Source: Ignavibacteriales bacterium (GTDB taxonomy: Bacteria > Bacteroidota > Ignavibacteria > Ignavibacteriales > Ignavibacteriaceae). Taken from it: a stretch of 45,029 bases of DNA. Below, one piece after another: positions 17,105 to 25,373 of the stretch. The stretch lies in contig JAAYVN010000019.1 in the NCBI GenBank assembly GCA_012517155.1, forward strand, positions 1-45,029, written 5' to 3'. The position numbers and the translations under genes are program-made. Numbering within the stretch: the stretch's first letter is position 1; each line of letters opens with the position of its first letter. The notes below the pieces were generated by a model that searched no databases, was not told where the DNA came from, and worked only from the letters and a program-made list of their open reading frames with translations.

Positions 17105-17719
17105 TCAGTTATCTAAATTTTCATACTTCTTTATCAACTCTTTTTCCGTTCGGATTAATTCCTTTAATTCTTTTTCCACTCTTTCTCTGTTTTGTATTAT
17201 TTTCTGCGCCTCAAGTTCTGCTTCAGTGATAATTTTCTTGGCTTTGATCGCTGCCTCTTTAATTAGCAAACTTGTCTCTAATTTTTCCTCTGTTCCTCTT
17301 TCTTTTATTCCCTCTAACCTGCTGTTGCTCGATTCAACTTCCTCCTGTAACCTGAAAACTTGTTCCACCGCCATTCCGAAAAAACCCATCGCTCCCAATG
17401 TTACGTTCCTTAGCGTATACAATATGAGGTTCTCTGTCACTAAATTGTTGGCTGAGAAATACTCGCTGAAAAAAACTATAAATATTAATGAGAACACCGA
17501 GGTGGTTATAGTTATTGCAAAGAGTACTTTACCACCCCACTTCCAGTTTAGTGTCTTGTTTATCATCCAACCGCATGCAAAACAGAAGAACGATAGCACG
17601 AACCATACCGCAAAGTTATTATCATCAAAATCAAATATTTTCGTGTTCAGAAAATTCGATGTGAATATCAGAACAGCTAATATTGCCGGCGCATACCAGG
17701 ATGATAATTTATTTTTCAT
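17105..17719 (-). CDS. Membrane protein with C-terminal coiled coil, unknown function
   Basis: I do not recognise this 204-residue protein. Residues about 5-125 contain about four hydrophobic segments (YAPAILAVLIFTSNFL, FAVWFVLSFFCFACGWMI, VLFAITITTSVFSLIFIVFF, and NVTLGAMGFFGMAV). The C-terminal 80 residues are a charged helix with coiled-coil pattern (KEAAIKAKKIITEAELEAQK), similar in composition to DivIVA tails. It starts directly at the stop of the phosphorylase gene and precedes ileS by 22 bp. Its position near divIVA suggests a division or envelope role, but that is only inference. Confidence 0.7.
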   Translation of the reverse strand: MKNKLSSWYAPAILAVLIFTSNFLNTKIFDFDDNNFAVWFVLSFFCFACGWMINKTLNWKWGGKVLFAITITTSVFSLIFIVFFSEYFSANNLVTENLILYTLRNVTLGAMGFFGMAVEQVFRLQEEVESSNSRLEGIKERGTEEKLETSLLIKEAAIKAKKIITEAELEAQKIIQNRERVEKELKELIRTEKELIKKYENLDN

Positions 17720-18538
17720 TTAAATCCTTTTTATAAGTTCCTTTATTATTAGCGTCATTTTAGGCTCGGTGCTTGCTGCCGCTTCTATAATTTCACTTAA
17801 CGATACCGGTTTTAAGGTGTCCGGAAAACACTCATCTGTAATTATACTTATCCCGAAAACCTTCGTCCCCTGGTGTACGGCTACTATGTCTTCGGGTATT
17901 GTGGACATTCCCACTACATCCCCCCCAATATTTCTTAAAAATCTGTACTCGGCTCTGGTTTCAAGGTTCGGCCCCGGCACAGCAACATACACTCCTTTGT
18001 GCACCTTGATCCCGTTTTCGTTTGCAATCTCCTCTGCTAACTCTATTAATTCATTTGAATATGGCTCGCTCATATCGGGAAATCTCGGGCCAAATTCATC
18101 TTCGTTTTTTCCTATTAGTGGATTGTCTCCCAATAGATTAATATGATCCTTCATTATCATAATATCCCCTCTTCTGTATTCCGGATTCATGCCTCCGCAG
18201 GCATTCGAAACAAGCAGATATTTTACCCCTAGCCTATGAAACACTCTTATGGGATAAGTAATTTGCTGCATTGAGTATCCTTCATAGTAATGAAACCGCC
18301 CCTGCATCACCACCACGTTCTTTCCGTTTATCTCTCCGAAAATTAATTTGCCATTGTGAGATTCTACCGTGGATAAGGGAAAGTGGGGCAGTTCGGCATA
18401 ATCAATCTCTACCGGATTCTGTATGTCCTTCACTAATCCCCCTAATCCCGTTCCCAGAATTATCCCGGTCTCATAATTTTTGTTGGTATATTTTTTAATT
18501 ACTTCGGTTGTTTCGTTTATTCTGTCCGCTAACTTCAT
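17720..18538 (-). CDS. Purine nucleoside phosphorylase (trimeric PNP/MTAP type)
   Basis: The 272-residue protein follows the PNP/MTAP fold. GTGLGGLV is the phosphate-binding loop, ESHNGKL and MQGRFHYYEGYS follow, GPNLETRAEYR carries the base-binding Glu, GMSTIPE is the ribose region, and IITDECFPDTLKP replaces the Asn of mammalian PNP with Asp. It splits purine nucleosides with phosphate. Asp at that position is usual in MTAP-like and many bacterial members, so 6-oxo versus 6-amino preference is uncertain. Its ATG overlaps the divIVA stop (ATGA). Confidence 0.92.
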   Translation of the reverse strand: MKLADRINETTEVIKKYTNKNYETGIILGTGLGGLVKDIQNPVEIDYAELPHFPLSTVESHNGKLIFGEINGKNVVVMQGRFHYYEGYSMQQITYPIRVFHRLGVKYLLVSNACGGMNPEYRRGDIMIMKDHINLLGDNPLIGKNEDEFGPRFPDMSEPYSNELIELAEEIANENGIKVHKGVYVAVPGPNLETRAEYRFLRNIGGDVVGMSTIPEDIVAVHQGTKVFGISIITDECFPDTLKPVSLSEIIEAAASTEPKMTLIIKELIKRI

Positions 18539-19062
18539 AACAGTTTATCCACTATATCGTTGATATCTATATTTAAATCTTCTTTGTCGTTCTCTTCTTC
18601 CTTCTTTTCTTCCCCTTTGCCGAAACTCACATCCAACAATGTGCTCTGCGATGCTATAATCGATTTTAGCTTCGCAATTATAAGCCCCCTCTCTTCTTTT
18701 AATTTTACTAGTGAACTCTTTAATCTTTCTGCTTCTCCCCTTGCTTTTTCCATCATTTGATCGGCCTTGATTTCGGCTTCCTTAAGCATTAAAGCGGTTT
18801 GTCGCTTTGCCGATTCAACTGCTTTCGATGAACTTTCCTGAGCTCTCAGTAGTGTCTCTTGCAGATTTTTCTCAATCCTTTTGAATTCGGCGAGCTGCAC
18901 CTTTGCCTCCTCGAGCTCTTTTCTGAAACGCTCGTTCTCTCTTACCACCTCTTCATATTCTGTGGCAAGCTTATCAAGAAAATCATGTACCTCGTCTTTA
19001 TCATAACCCCTGAAGGATTTGTTAAATTCTTGTTTCTTGATATTTAAAGGAGTTATTCTCAA
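18535..19062 (-). CDS. divIVA: DivIVA-domain protein
   Basis: The 175-residue protein begins RITPLNIKKQEFNKSFRGYD, the membrane-binding DivIVA/GpsB N-terminal motif, followed by KDEVHDFLDKLATEYEEV. A long coiled coil (about 30-145) and an acidic tail follow. DivIVA proteins mark curved membrane and organise division or polar growth. The start is a TTG at 19062 with AAGGAAAA upstream. It sits between yggS (12-bp gap) and the phosphorylase (4-bp overlap). Confidence 0.92.
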   Translation of the reverse strand: MRITPLNIKKQEFNKSFRGYDKDEVHDFLDKLATEYEEVVRENERFRKELEEAKVQLAEFKRIEKNLQETLLRAQESSSKAVESAKRQTALMLKEAEIKADQMMEKARGEAERLKSSLVKLKEERGLIIAKLKSIIASQSTLLDVSFGKGEEKKEEENDKEDLNIDINDIVDKLL

Positions 19063-19074
19063 TTTTAATTTTCC

Positions 19075-19758
19075 TTATATATAATTTCGCTCTCCAAATA
19101 TAGCCGTCCCAATTCTCACGTATGTTGCCCCCTCTTCTATCGCAATACCAAAATCGGATGTCATTCCCATAGATAATTCAGCAATGTTATACCCCTCTTT
19201 TTTCAACCGTTCTCCTAACTCTCTTAGCGAAATAAAGCTTTTCCTTATCTCTGCCTCTTCATCGGTAAGCGGCGCTATTGTCATTAGTCCGGTTAACTCA
19301 AGATTTGCGGAACTTCTGCAAAATTCTGCTGTTTTGTATATCTCCTCCTCTGTGTCTAATCCGTACTTGGTTGCCTCATCCGATGTCTTTATTTCTAAAA
19401 GTACTTTTATCCTCTCTTCTCTCACCCCCCCTAATCTGTCAACCGTCTCTGCTAATTTAAGTGAATCGATCGAATGGATGTATTTTACTTTTTCTGTAAT
19501 GTATTTAACCTTGTTTGTCTGCAAATGTCCAATAAAATGCCACTCAAATTCTTTATTTATCTGCCCCGCTTTATCCCTCAGCTCCTGGGCTCGGTTTTCT
19601 CCGAATCTTCTTATCCCGGCCTCGTATGCTTCCATAATTTCGGGAACTCCGAAATTCTTCGAAACCGCTATTAATTTGACATCTTTTGGTATGCGGTTCG
19701 CCTTTATACATTTTTCATGTATCGCTGCTGCTACTCTATTTACATTATCTCTAATCAT
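19075..19758 (-). CDS. yggS: Pyridoxal phosphate homeostasis protein (YggS/YlmE family)
   Basis: The family is an alanine-racemase-like barrel that binds PLP without known catalysis and buffers PLP supply. KLIAVSKNF carries the PLP lysine; FGENRAQEL, WHFIGHLQTNK, HSIDS, GLMTIAPL and SMGMTSDFGIAI are all conserved. The frame could begin nine codons earlier (19785), but MIRDNVNRV is where homologues begin, giving 227 residues; I prefer ATG 19758. It heads the eight-gene run towards rluD, as ylmE heads the Firmicutes division cluster. Confidence 0.93.
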   Translation of the reverse strand: MIRDNVNRVAAAIHEKCIKANRIPKDVKLIAVSKNFGVPEIMEAYEAGIRRFGENRAQELRDKAGQINKEFEWHFIGHLQTNKVKYITEKVKYIHSIDSLKLAETVDRLGGVREERIKVLLEIKTSDEATKYGLDTEEEIYKTAEFCRSSANLELTGLMTIAPLTDEEAEIRKSFISLRELGERLKKEGYNIAELSMGMTSDFGIAIEEGATYVRIGTAIFGERNYI

Positions 19759-20068
19759 AAAAAAATTGAATTGTGAATGTATCATTTTTCATCGGAAAAA
19801 ACAACGTTTTTTCTTTAATAAAAACACTTTTTAATTCCTTTTTACCAGCCCTTCCCTTCTGCTTCCCTTTCCCTCTTTATCTGACTTATCCCAATATGCC
19901 GATTTTTGCCTGTTTTGAGCGTTTGTCAAAATATACATAAAACGTGACATTTTATACCCAAAGCCGGCATAAAGTTCCTTTAAAGTCTCCCTCACAATTC
20001 TCTCTCTTCCTCGTTATATGTTTTTAATTTTGTGTATTTTTACTTTTGATTTTTTTTAATTTAATAAA
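19759..20068. other. Divergent intergenic region
   Basis: This 310-bp gap separates yggS (-) from the DUF2721 gene (+) and must carry promoters for both. TACTTTTG at 20041-20048 matches the Bacteroidetes-type -7 box for the plus-strand gene, but its -33 partner is not evident. On the minus strand TTGACA (19924-19929) is a -35-like hexamer without a well-spaced -10. I see no gene, tRNA or strong hairpin. Confidence 0.5.
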
Positions 20069-20542
20069 ATGGAATTTGGAATAATAGATATCATACAGTC
20101 TATGCTCGCTCCGGGAATTATGATTTCCGCTTGCGGCCTGCTCATTCTCGGAATGAATAATAAATATTCTATTGTGGTTAACCGCATTCGCCTCCTCAAC
20201 GAAGAGAAACGTCGCTTTGCTTCAACCGCACTTGAAAAAGAGTTCCTGTACAACGAGGAAATTCGCCTTAAAAGCATCGCCACCCAATTAACTAAACTCC
20301 GTTTTCGCGTCAAACTTGTGCGTAATGCCGTCTTTTGTTACTCCCTGGCCGTCGGTATGTTTGTTACCACTTCGCTGATTATTGGGATTGCTTTTTGGTT
20401 GAACTCTGTAAATCTTGAATCTGTTATCATCGCCCTCTTTTCACTGGGAATGATAAGTGTCCTCGTTGGCATTGTCTTTGCCGCTTATGAGTCTGTTAAA
20501 GGCTACGAAATAATTAATTTCGAAATCAAAGCTGATGAGTGA
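20069..20542 (+). CDS. DUF2721 membrane protein
   Basis: The 157-residue protein has an N-terminal membrane segment (SMLAPGIMISACGLLILGMNN), a charged cytoplasmic stretch with NRIRLLNEEKRRF, and two further helices (CYSLAVGMFVTTSLIIGIAFWL and ALFSLGMISVLVGIVFAAYE). This arrangement, including the LAPGIMISA and NR.R.L segments, fits DUF2721. Function is unknown. Its end overlaps aat by 8 bases. Confidence 0.75.
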   Translation: MEFGIIDIIQSMLAPGIMISACGLLILGMNNKYSIVVNRIRLLNEEKRRFASTALEKEFLYNEEIRLKSIATQLTKLRFRVKLVRNAVFCYSLAVGMFVTTSLIIGIAFWLNSVNLESVIIALFSLGMISVLVGIVFAAYESVKGYEIINFEIKADE

Positions 20543-21140
20543 TTACTACCCGTCTCCGGAAGAACTGCTTAAACCGGATATGATGCTTCGCCTCTACTCT
20601 GAAGGCGCTTTCCCTATGGCGGATTCCTCTTCGGGATTAATTAACTGGTATTTCCCAAATATACGCTGCATTATCCCCCTTGATAATTTTAATCTCCCCA
20701 GAAGCTTGAAAAAGTTTATGACTTCTGATCCCTTTGAGTACTTTGTTGATCGTGATTTTACATCCGTCGTTGAGGGCTGCGCTAACAGGGAATCAACTTG
20801 GATATCCCCCAGACTTATCTCTGCTTATCATGAATTGTGGGATCTTGGATATATCCATACTGTCGAGGTTTATAAAAACAATTTCCTTGTCGGTGGTTTG
20901 TATGGAATTGCTATTGGTGGGGCGTTCTTCGGCGAGTCCATGTTCTCAACCCAACCTCAGGCCTCAAAATGTGCCCTGGTTAAACTGATTGAAATTCTTA
21001 CCCGGAATAATTTTTCTCTCCTTGACGTCCAGTATGTTACTGAACACCTCAAAATGTTCGGCGCTGAAGAGATTTCCCTCTATCAATACCGCCGTTTGTT
21101 GCATAAAGCCTATTCATCTTCCCCTCTTTTCTCTGCCTGA
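20535..21140 (+). CDS. aat: Leucyl/phenylalanyl-tRNA--protein transferase
   Basis: The 201-residue protein shows the Aat pattern: EGAFPMADSSSGLINWYFP, CANRESTWISPRLISAYHEL, GGLYGIAIGGAFFGESMFS, and LLDVQYVTEHLKMFGAEEIS. The enzyme adds Leu or Phe to proteins with N-terminal Lys or Arg, marking them for ClpS/ClpAP. The gene starts inside the end of the DUF2721 gene (ATG 20535), so the two are probably co-translated. Confidence 0.95.
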   Translation: MSDYYPSPEELLKPDMMLRLYSEGAFPMADSSSGLINWYFPNIRCIIPLDNFNLPRSLKKFMTSDPFEYFVDRDFTSVVEGCANRESTWISPRLISAYHELWDLGYIHTVEVYKNNFLVGGLYGIAIGGAFFGESMFSTQPQASKCALVKLIEILTRNNFSLLDVQYVTEHLKMFGAEEISLYQYRRLLHKAYSSSPLFSA

Positions 21141-21142
21141 AA

Positions 21143-21358
21143 TTAATCCGTCTTTCTTCCGCAGGCTTTCATTACTTTTTCCCATTCTTCCATCTCCACT
21201 ACTTCGGATTCATCTATTAGCATAATGGGTATATCATCCACTATCTTGTACTTCCTGCGGGTCTTTTTATCTGTAGATACTAGCGCATTATCGTACAAAA
21301 CCAGATCCGCTCTCGTCTCCGGACAACATAACATATCTTGTAATTCTTTACTGATCAT
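21143..21358 (-). CDS. Trm112-like small zinc-ribbon-type protein
   Basis: The 71-residue protein has the Trm112/DUF343 layout: KELQDMLCCPETRADLVLYD, a short beta hairpin, then KYKIVDDIPIMLIDES. In this family the IP.ML.DEA end is diagnostic. The usual zinc pair CPxC reads CPET here, so metal binding may be lost, as in many bacterial members. Trm112 proteins often chaperone methyltransferases. It converges on aat with a 2-bp gap. Confidence 0.75.
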   Translation of the reverse strand: MISKELQDMLCCPETRADLVLYDNALVSTDKKTRRKYKIVDDIPIMLIDESEVVEMEEWEKVMKACGRKTD

Positions 21359-21378
21359 TTCTCTTGTTCCTTGCTTTT

Positions 21379-22167
21379 TTAATTACTCGATGTTATTCTT
21401 CTTAATGGTGAACTCTTGCTGATTAGATCTTTCAACTCATAAAAAGGAATTAACACTGTAATTATTCCATCTGCGTACGACGCAATTTCGTACTGATTAT
21501 AAGTAAAACCTATACCATTTGTACTGATGAAAAAATTGTTCGGAAGAGCAAATTTATTGTTCTCAAACCAATAACCAGCTTCTTCAAGATCCGTTGTAGG
21601 TTCATGATTGCGTAATGCCCTGAAATAGTCCTCCCCAATTTCTGTTAGCTTTGGCATGAATCCCTTGTTAAACAGATCGGGTAGCCTTACTCTCCTCTCT
21701 CCAATTAGATCATAAACCGTATATAGCTGAAAACTGTTGCCGTGGGCTCCTCCCGTAAATGAATATTCGTTGTATTCTAAAGATACCATGCCGTAATCGT
21801 TCAGTATTAACTCAACTCTGCGTATCAACTCCATTTTTATCCCAAGATCCTCAGTAAATTCATCCGTCATTTTCTCATATTCAACTAATATGTCCTTAGC
21901 CTCTCTTTTTATATACTTTCCGTTATCTTTTGAATAACTCAGAAATCCCATGTATTTGTTGACAATATTATTCAATGAATCCGCAATCGATGGTTTCTCC
22001 GGACAGGTAAAAACCGGATAAGATAATAAAACATCTGCTTTGTCTGTTACTTTATTAAATGTTTTTCTCTCAAATCTGATATTATTAATTTCTTCCGTTG
22101 TTTTTGAAAAAGCTGTGCTTCCGGCTATAATCAAACCACATATTACTAAAAGAAATTTTTGTCTCAT
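21379..22167 (-). CDS. Exported DUF4163/DUF3298 (RsiV-like) protein
   Basis: The 262-residue protein begins with a signal peptide (RQKFLLVICGLIIAGSTAFS). Residues about 30-130 fit DUF4163, and about 140-250 fit DUF3298, with the typical YSFTGGAHGNS and YNQYEIASYADG. The same domain pair forms the extracellular part of RsiV, which binds lysozyme, but many exported homologues have no known ligand. AAGGG precedes the ATG. A strong hairpin (22190-22217) separates it from rocD. Confidence 0.8.
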   Translation of the reverse strand: MRQKFLLVICGLIIAGSTAFSKTTEEINNIRFERKTFNKVTDKADVLLSYPVFTCPEKPSIADSLNNIVNKYMGFLSYSKDNGKYIKREAKDILVEYEKMTDEFTEDLGIKMELIRRVELILNDYGMVSLEYNEYSFTGGAHGNSFQLYTVYDLIGERRVRLPDLFNKGFMPKLTEIGEDYFRALRNHEPTTDLEEAGYWFENNKFALPNNFFISTNGIGFTYNQYEIASYADGIITVLIPFYELKDLISKSSPLRRITSSN

Positions 22168-22189
22168 CTTTTCCCTTGTGATATATAAA

Positions 22190-22217
22190 GCAAATCCCTT
22201 TATAAAAAGGGATTTGC
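22190..22217 (-). terminator. Rho-independent-type terminator after rocD
   Basis: GCAAATCCCTTT and AAAGGGATTTGC form a perfect 12-bp stem around a 4-base ATAA loop. It starts 15 bp past the rocD stop on the minus strand. TTTATATATC follows on that strand, an acceptable but imperfect U-tract. Confidence 0.8.
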
Positions 22218-22232
22218 ATTAATAATTGAAAT

Positions 22233-23435
22233 TTAATCTGCTAAAAGAACTTCTCCAATTGAATCCATCGCCCAGTCAATCTCGGCTTTTGTTATTACTA
22301 ATGGGGGCGCAAATCTGATTACATGTGTGTGCGTCTCCTTGCATAGTATTCCTCTCTTCATCAGGGCTTCGCAGAATCTTCTCGCTCCGCCTGCTTCCGG
22401 ATAAAGTTCAACCCCTATGAATAGCCCCTTGCCTCTTATTTCCTTTACGTGCTTTGTTTTTATTTCTCTTAGCTTTTCTCTGAAATAGTTTCCTAGTTCA
22501 AACGATTTCTCGATTAACTCCTCTTCTACTAGAACTTTTAAACTTTCTCTGGCAACTGCTGCACCAAGTGGATTTCCTCCAAATGTTGAACCATGATCTC
22601 CTGGATTAAATACTCCCAGCACTTCTTTATCCGATAATACTGCTGATACCGGATAACAACCACCGGATAACGCCTTCCCTATGATTACCACATCTGGTCT
22701 CACTTCTTCATATTCATAGGCAAACATCTTTCCGCTTCTTCCTAGCCCTGATTGTATTTCGTCAGCAATAAATAACACTTTGTTTTTCTTGCATATATCG
22801 TAAGCTTTCTTTAGAAATCCTTCTGCTGGAACTATTACGCCCCCTTCTCCCTGAATCGGCTCAACCAGAAATGCGACTGTGTTGGGTGTTATGGCTTTCT
22901 CCAGTTGCTCGGCATTTCCGTATTCTACCACTTTGAATCCCGGAGTGAAGGGTGCATACCCGTCTTTATATTGCTCTTCTGTTGAAAAACTGATTATTGA
23001 AATGGTTCTTCCTGAAAAGTTGTTCGTACATGCAATAATTTCCGCTTTCCCTTCTTCTACTCCCTTTACTTTGTAACCCCATTTTCTTGCTGCTTTAAGG
23101 GCTGTCTCAACTGCCTCAGCTCCTGAATTCATCGGCAACATCATTTTGTATCCCGTTAACTCACAAAGCTCTTTGCAGAGTAACGGTAACTGATCATTCC
23201 TGAATGCCCTTGAGGTTAAAGTAACTTTCTCTGCTTGCTCTTTTAGAACATTTACTATTCTTGGGTGACAGTGCCCTTGATTTACTGCTGAGTATGCTGC
23301 CAAACAGTCTAAATATTTTTTCCCGTCTACATCCCAAACCCATACGCCTTCGGCTTTGGTTATTACAACATCCAGAGGATGATAGTTGTGCGCTCCATAT
23401 TGTTCTTCTATTTTGATATATTCTTGTGTATTCAT
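22233..23435 (-). CDS. rocD: Ornithine aminotransferase
   Basis: The 400-residue class III PLP aminotransferase shows EEQYGAHNYHPLDVVITKAE, typical of ornithine-oxoacid aminotransferase. LAAYSAVNQGHCHPRI, MNSGAEAVETALKAARKWG, ADEIQSGLGRSGKMFA and the PLP lysine in IIGKALSGGCYPVSA follow. It converts ornithine and 2-oxoglutarate to glutamate semialdehyde and glutamate, linking arginine and proline metabolism. It appears to be a single-gene unit, with AAAGGA before its ATG and the terminator above. Confidence 0.94.
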   Translation of the reverse strand: MNTQEYIKIEEQYGAHNYHPLDVVITKAEGVWVWDVDGKKYLDCLAAYSAVNQGHCHPRIVNVLKEQAEKVTLTSRAFRNDQLPLLCKELCELTGYKMMLPMNSGAEAVETALKAARKWGYKVKGVEEGKAEIIACTNNFSGRTISIISFSTEEQYKDGYAPFTPGFKVVEYGNAEQLEKAITPNTVAFLVEPIQGEGGVIVPAEGFLKKAYDICKKNKVLFIADEIQSGLGRSGKMFAYEYEEVRPDVVIIGKALSGGCYPVSAVLSDKEVLGVFNPGDHGSTFGGNPLGAAVARESLKVLVEEELIEKSFELGNYFREKLREIKTKHVKEIRGKGLFIGVELYPEAGGARRFCEALMKRGILCKETHTHVIRFAPPLVITKAEIDWAMDSIGEVLLAD

Positions 23436-23503
23436 ATTTGTCCTTTAAAAGTTTATTTTTGTTACTACAATTTATTAAATTTATTTCTCTTTATCGAAAC
23501 TTT

Positions 23504-23532
23504 TTGATGTGCTTTTATAATTATTATATATT
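23504..23532 (+). promoter_or_regulatory. Sigma-70-like promoter for the dtxR-feoA/feoB operon
   Basis: TTGATG (23504-23509), a 17-bp spacer and TATATT (23527-23532) lie 27 bp before the ATG at 23560. Spacing and hexamers are good for a housekeeping promoter. The surrounding sequence is AT-rich, so chance matches are possible. I see no clear DtxR-type palindrome. Confidence 0.5.
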
Positions 23533-23559
23533 ATACCAAATTAACTGATTTTTGAAAAT

Positions 23560-24585
23560 ATGAACCTGATTACAATAATTCTGTTGCTCCCTCTTCTCGC
23601 AATAATTATTGTTCTCTTTTTGATTCCTGAACGCGGACTCTTTTCTTTCTCAAGAAAAGCCAAAAGGGATCATGAGAGAATAATAGTCGAGGATTCCCTT
23701 AAGCACATTTTCGATTGCGAACACAACAACGAGATCCCCTCTCTTTCTTCTCTATCAAAACACCTCTCCGCTTCAATGGAAAAAACCAGACAGGTGCTCC
23801 ATAAACTTAAGGAAATAGGCCTCATACACTATAAGGAAAATTCTTTTAATCTTACTCCTGAAGGTAAGATCTATGCCCTGCGCGTTATAAGAATACACCG
23901 CCTCCTCGAAAAATACCTGGCTGATTCAACCGGGGTTAATGAAGCCGACTGGCATTCCCATGCCGAGGATCGTGAACATCTTATCTCTTATGAAGAAGCT
24001 AATCGCCTCGCCTCCCGTATGGGCAACCCACTTTTTGATCCGCACGGAGATCCTATCCCAACTGCCGAGGGTAAAATGCCTGAAATTGTTAATCTGCTTC
24101 TCACTAACCTCAAAGTTAATGACTTCGCTCAAATCGCTCACATTGAGGATGAGCCTAAATCTGTTTACTCTGCTATAATTTCATTGGGATTGTCTGTTGG
24201 AATGGTTTTTCGTATTGATAAAGTCTCCTTAGACTCAATAAAAATAGAATCCAATGGGATATTTTATGATGTTGTTAAATCATTATCTGATAATATTTCC
24301 GTTAATCTGTTAACCGAAACTGAAAGCATCGTAAAAAACCTCGTCCCTCTTACTGCCTTGAAACTTAATGAAAATGCTCTTATCTACTCTCTTTCTAAAA
24401 CTCTCCGCGGTGAGCAGCGCAGAAGAATTATGGATTTTGGTATTGTCCCTGGCACCAAAATTACTCCCGTGCTTCATAGTCTCGGTAAGGATCCAACAGC
24501 ATATTCTGTCAGAAATACTACTATTGCTCTTAGAAAACACCAGGCTAATCAGATTCTCGTAAGAAGGATTAAATCAGATGCCTGA
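23560..24585 (+). CDS. Membrane-anchored DtxR/MntR-type regulator fused to FeoA
   Basis: The 341-residue protein has an unusual order. Residues about 2-25 are a hydrophobic anchor (LITIILLLPLLAIIIVLFLI). About 45-110 is a DtxR-type winged helix (SLSKHLSASMEKTRQVLHKL, LTPEGKIYALRVIRIHRLLE). About 115-160 is the metal-binding and dimerisation segment (HSHAEDREHLISYEEAN). The C-terminal 75 residues are a FeoA-like SH3 domain (MDFGIVPGTKITPVL). It overlaps feoB by 8 bases. A ferrous-iron-sensing regulator of Feo uptake that also supplies FeoA is the simplest reading. How a membrane anchor fits with DNA binding is unclear. Confidence 0.85.
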   Translation: MNLITIILLLPLLAIIIVLFLIPERGLFSFSRKAKRDHERIIVEDSLKHIFDCEHNNEIPSLSSLSKHLSASMEKTRQVLHKLKEIGLIHYKENSFNLTPEGKIYALRVIRIHRLLEKYLADSTGVNEADWHSHAEDREHLISYEEANRLASRMGNPLFDPHGDPIPTAEGKMPEIVNLLLTNLKVNDFAQIAHIEDEPKSVYSAIISLGLSVGMVFRIDKVSLDSIKIESNGIFYDVVKSLSDNISVNLLTETESIVKNLVPLTALKLNENALIYSLSKTLRGEQRRRIMDFGIVPGTKITPVLHSLGKDPTAYSVRNTTIALRKHQANQILVRRIKSDA

Positions 24586-25366
24586 TAATAATAACTGTAT
24601 AAATTGTCCCGCTTATAACTCCGGGAACCTTGTTAAACTCGGTATAAATATGACCGACTTTGATTACGTGGTGGCCCTTGCCGGTAATCCTAATACTGGA
24701 AAAAGTACTGTCTTTAATAATCTTACCGGTCTCCGCCAGCATACTGGTAACTGGCCTGGTAAAACGGTCGCACGAGCTGAGGGTGCTTTTGCCTATAATG
24801 AAAAGAAATTTAAAATTGTCGACCTACCCGGAACGTATTCTCTTCTCTCTACCAGTACTGATGAGGAAATAGCTCGTGATTTTATTCTCTTCGGTCAACC
24901 CGATGTTACAGTTGTGGTAATTGATGCAACTAGAATTGAACGGAATCTCAATATGGTTCTTCAGGTGCTTGAGATTACCGATAAAGCTGTTCTTTGCCTT
25001 AATCTTGTTGACGAGGCAAAAAGACATAATATCACAATTGATGACCGTGCTTTGTCTCGCGAACTAGGCATTCCGGTTGTTCCCTCCGCTGCAAGACAAC
25101 GGGTTGGAATGCCCGAACTGCTTAATTTTATATTTCAGGTTGCTGCTGGTGAATATATCTGCAAACCAAGAAGAATTTCAAGTGATTCGAAATCTTTCAA
25201 CACTGCTGTGGATAAACTCGTTTCTGAAATTGAAAAGGAATTCCCGGGCTTGCCTAATGCCAGATGGGTTGCCCTCCGCCTTCTTGAAGGTGACCAAAAA
25301 ATAATTGACTCTATTAAAAATGGGGAGTTGGTTAATCTGGTTAAAAATAATTATTATACTTCATGA
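24578..25366 (+). CDS. feoB: FeoB, N-terminal GTPase and GDI part
   Basis: The 262-residue product is the cytosolic half of ferrous iron transporter FeoB. A short Cys-bearing leader (NCINCPAYN) precedes the G domain with GNPNTGKST (G1), TGNWPGKTV (G2), DLPGTYSL (G3) and NLVDEAKR (G4), followed by the helical GDI region. It ends at TGA 25364-25366, 7 bp before the second part begins in another frame. It is either a naturally split FeoB or a frameshifted one; all expected segments of this half are present. Confidence 0.92.
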   Translation: MPDNNNCINCPAYNSGNLVKLGINMTDFDYVVALAGNPNTGKSTVFNNLTGLRQHTGNWPGKTVARAEGAFAYNEKKFKIVDLPGTYSLLSTSTDEEIARDFILFGQPDVTVVVIDATRIERNLNMVLQVLEITDKAVLCLNLVDEAKRHNITIDDRALSRELGIPVVPSAARQRVGMPELLNFIFQVAAGEYICKPRRISSDSKSFNTAVDKLVSEIEKEFPGLPNARWVALRLLEGDQKIIDSIKNGELVNLVKNNYYTS

Positions 25367-25373
25367 TTTGATT

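Noticed and set aside
19759-19785. Nine-residue upstream extension of yggS
   Set aside because: Homologues begin at the MIRDN-type start; the extension is AT-rich and has no ribosome site.
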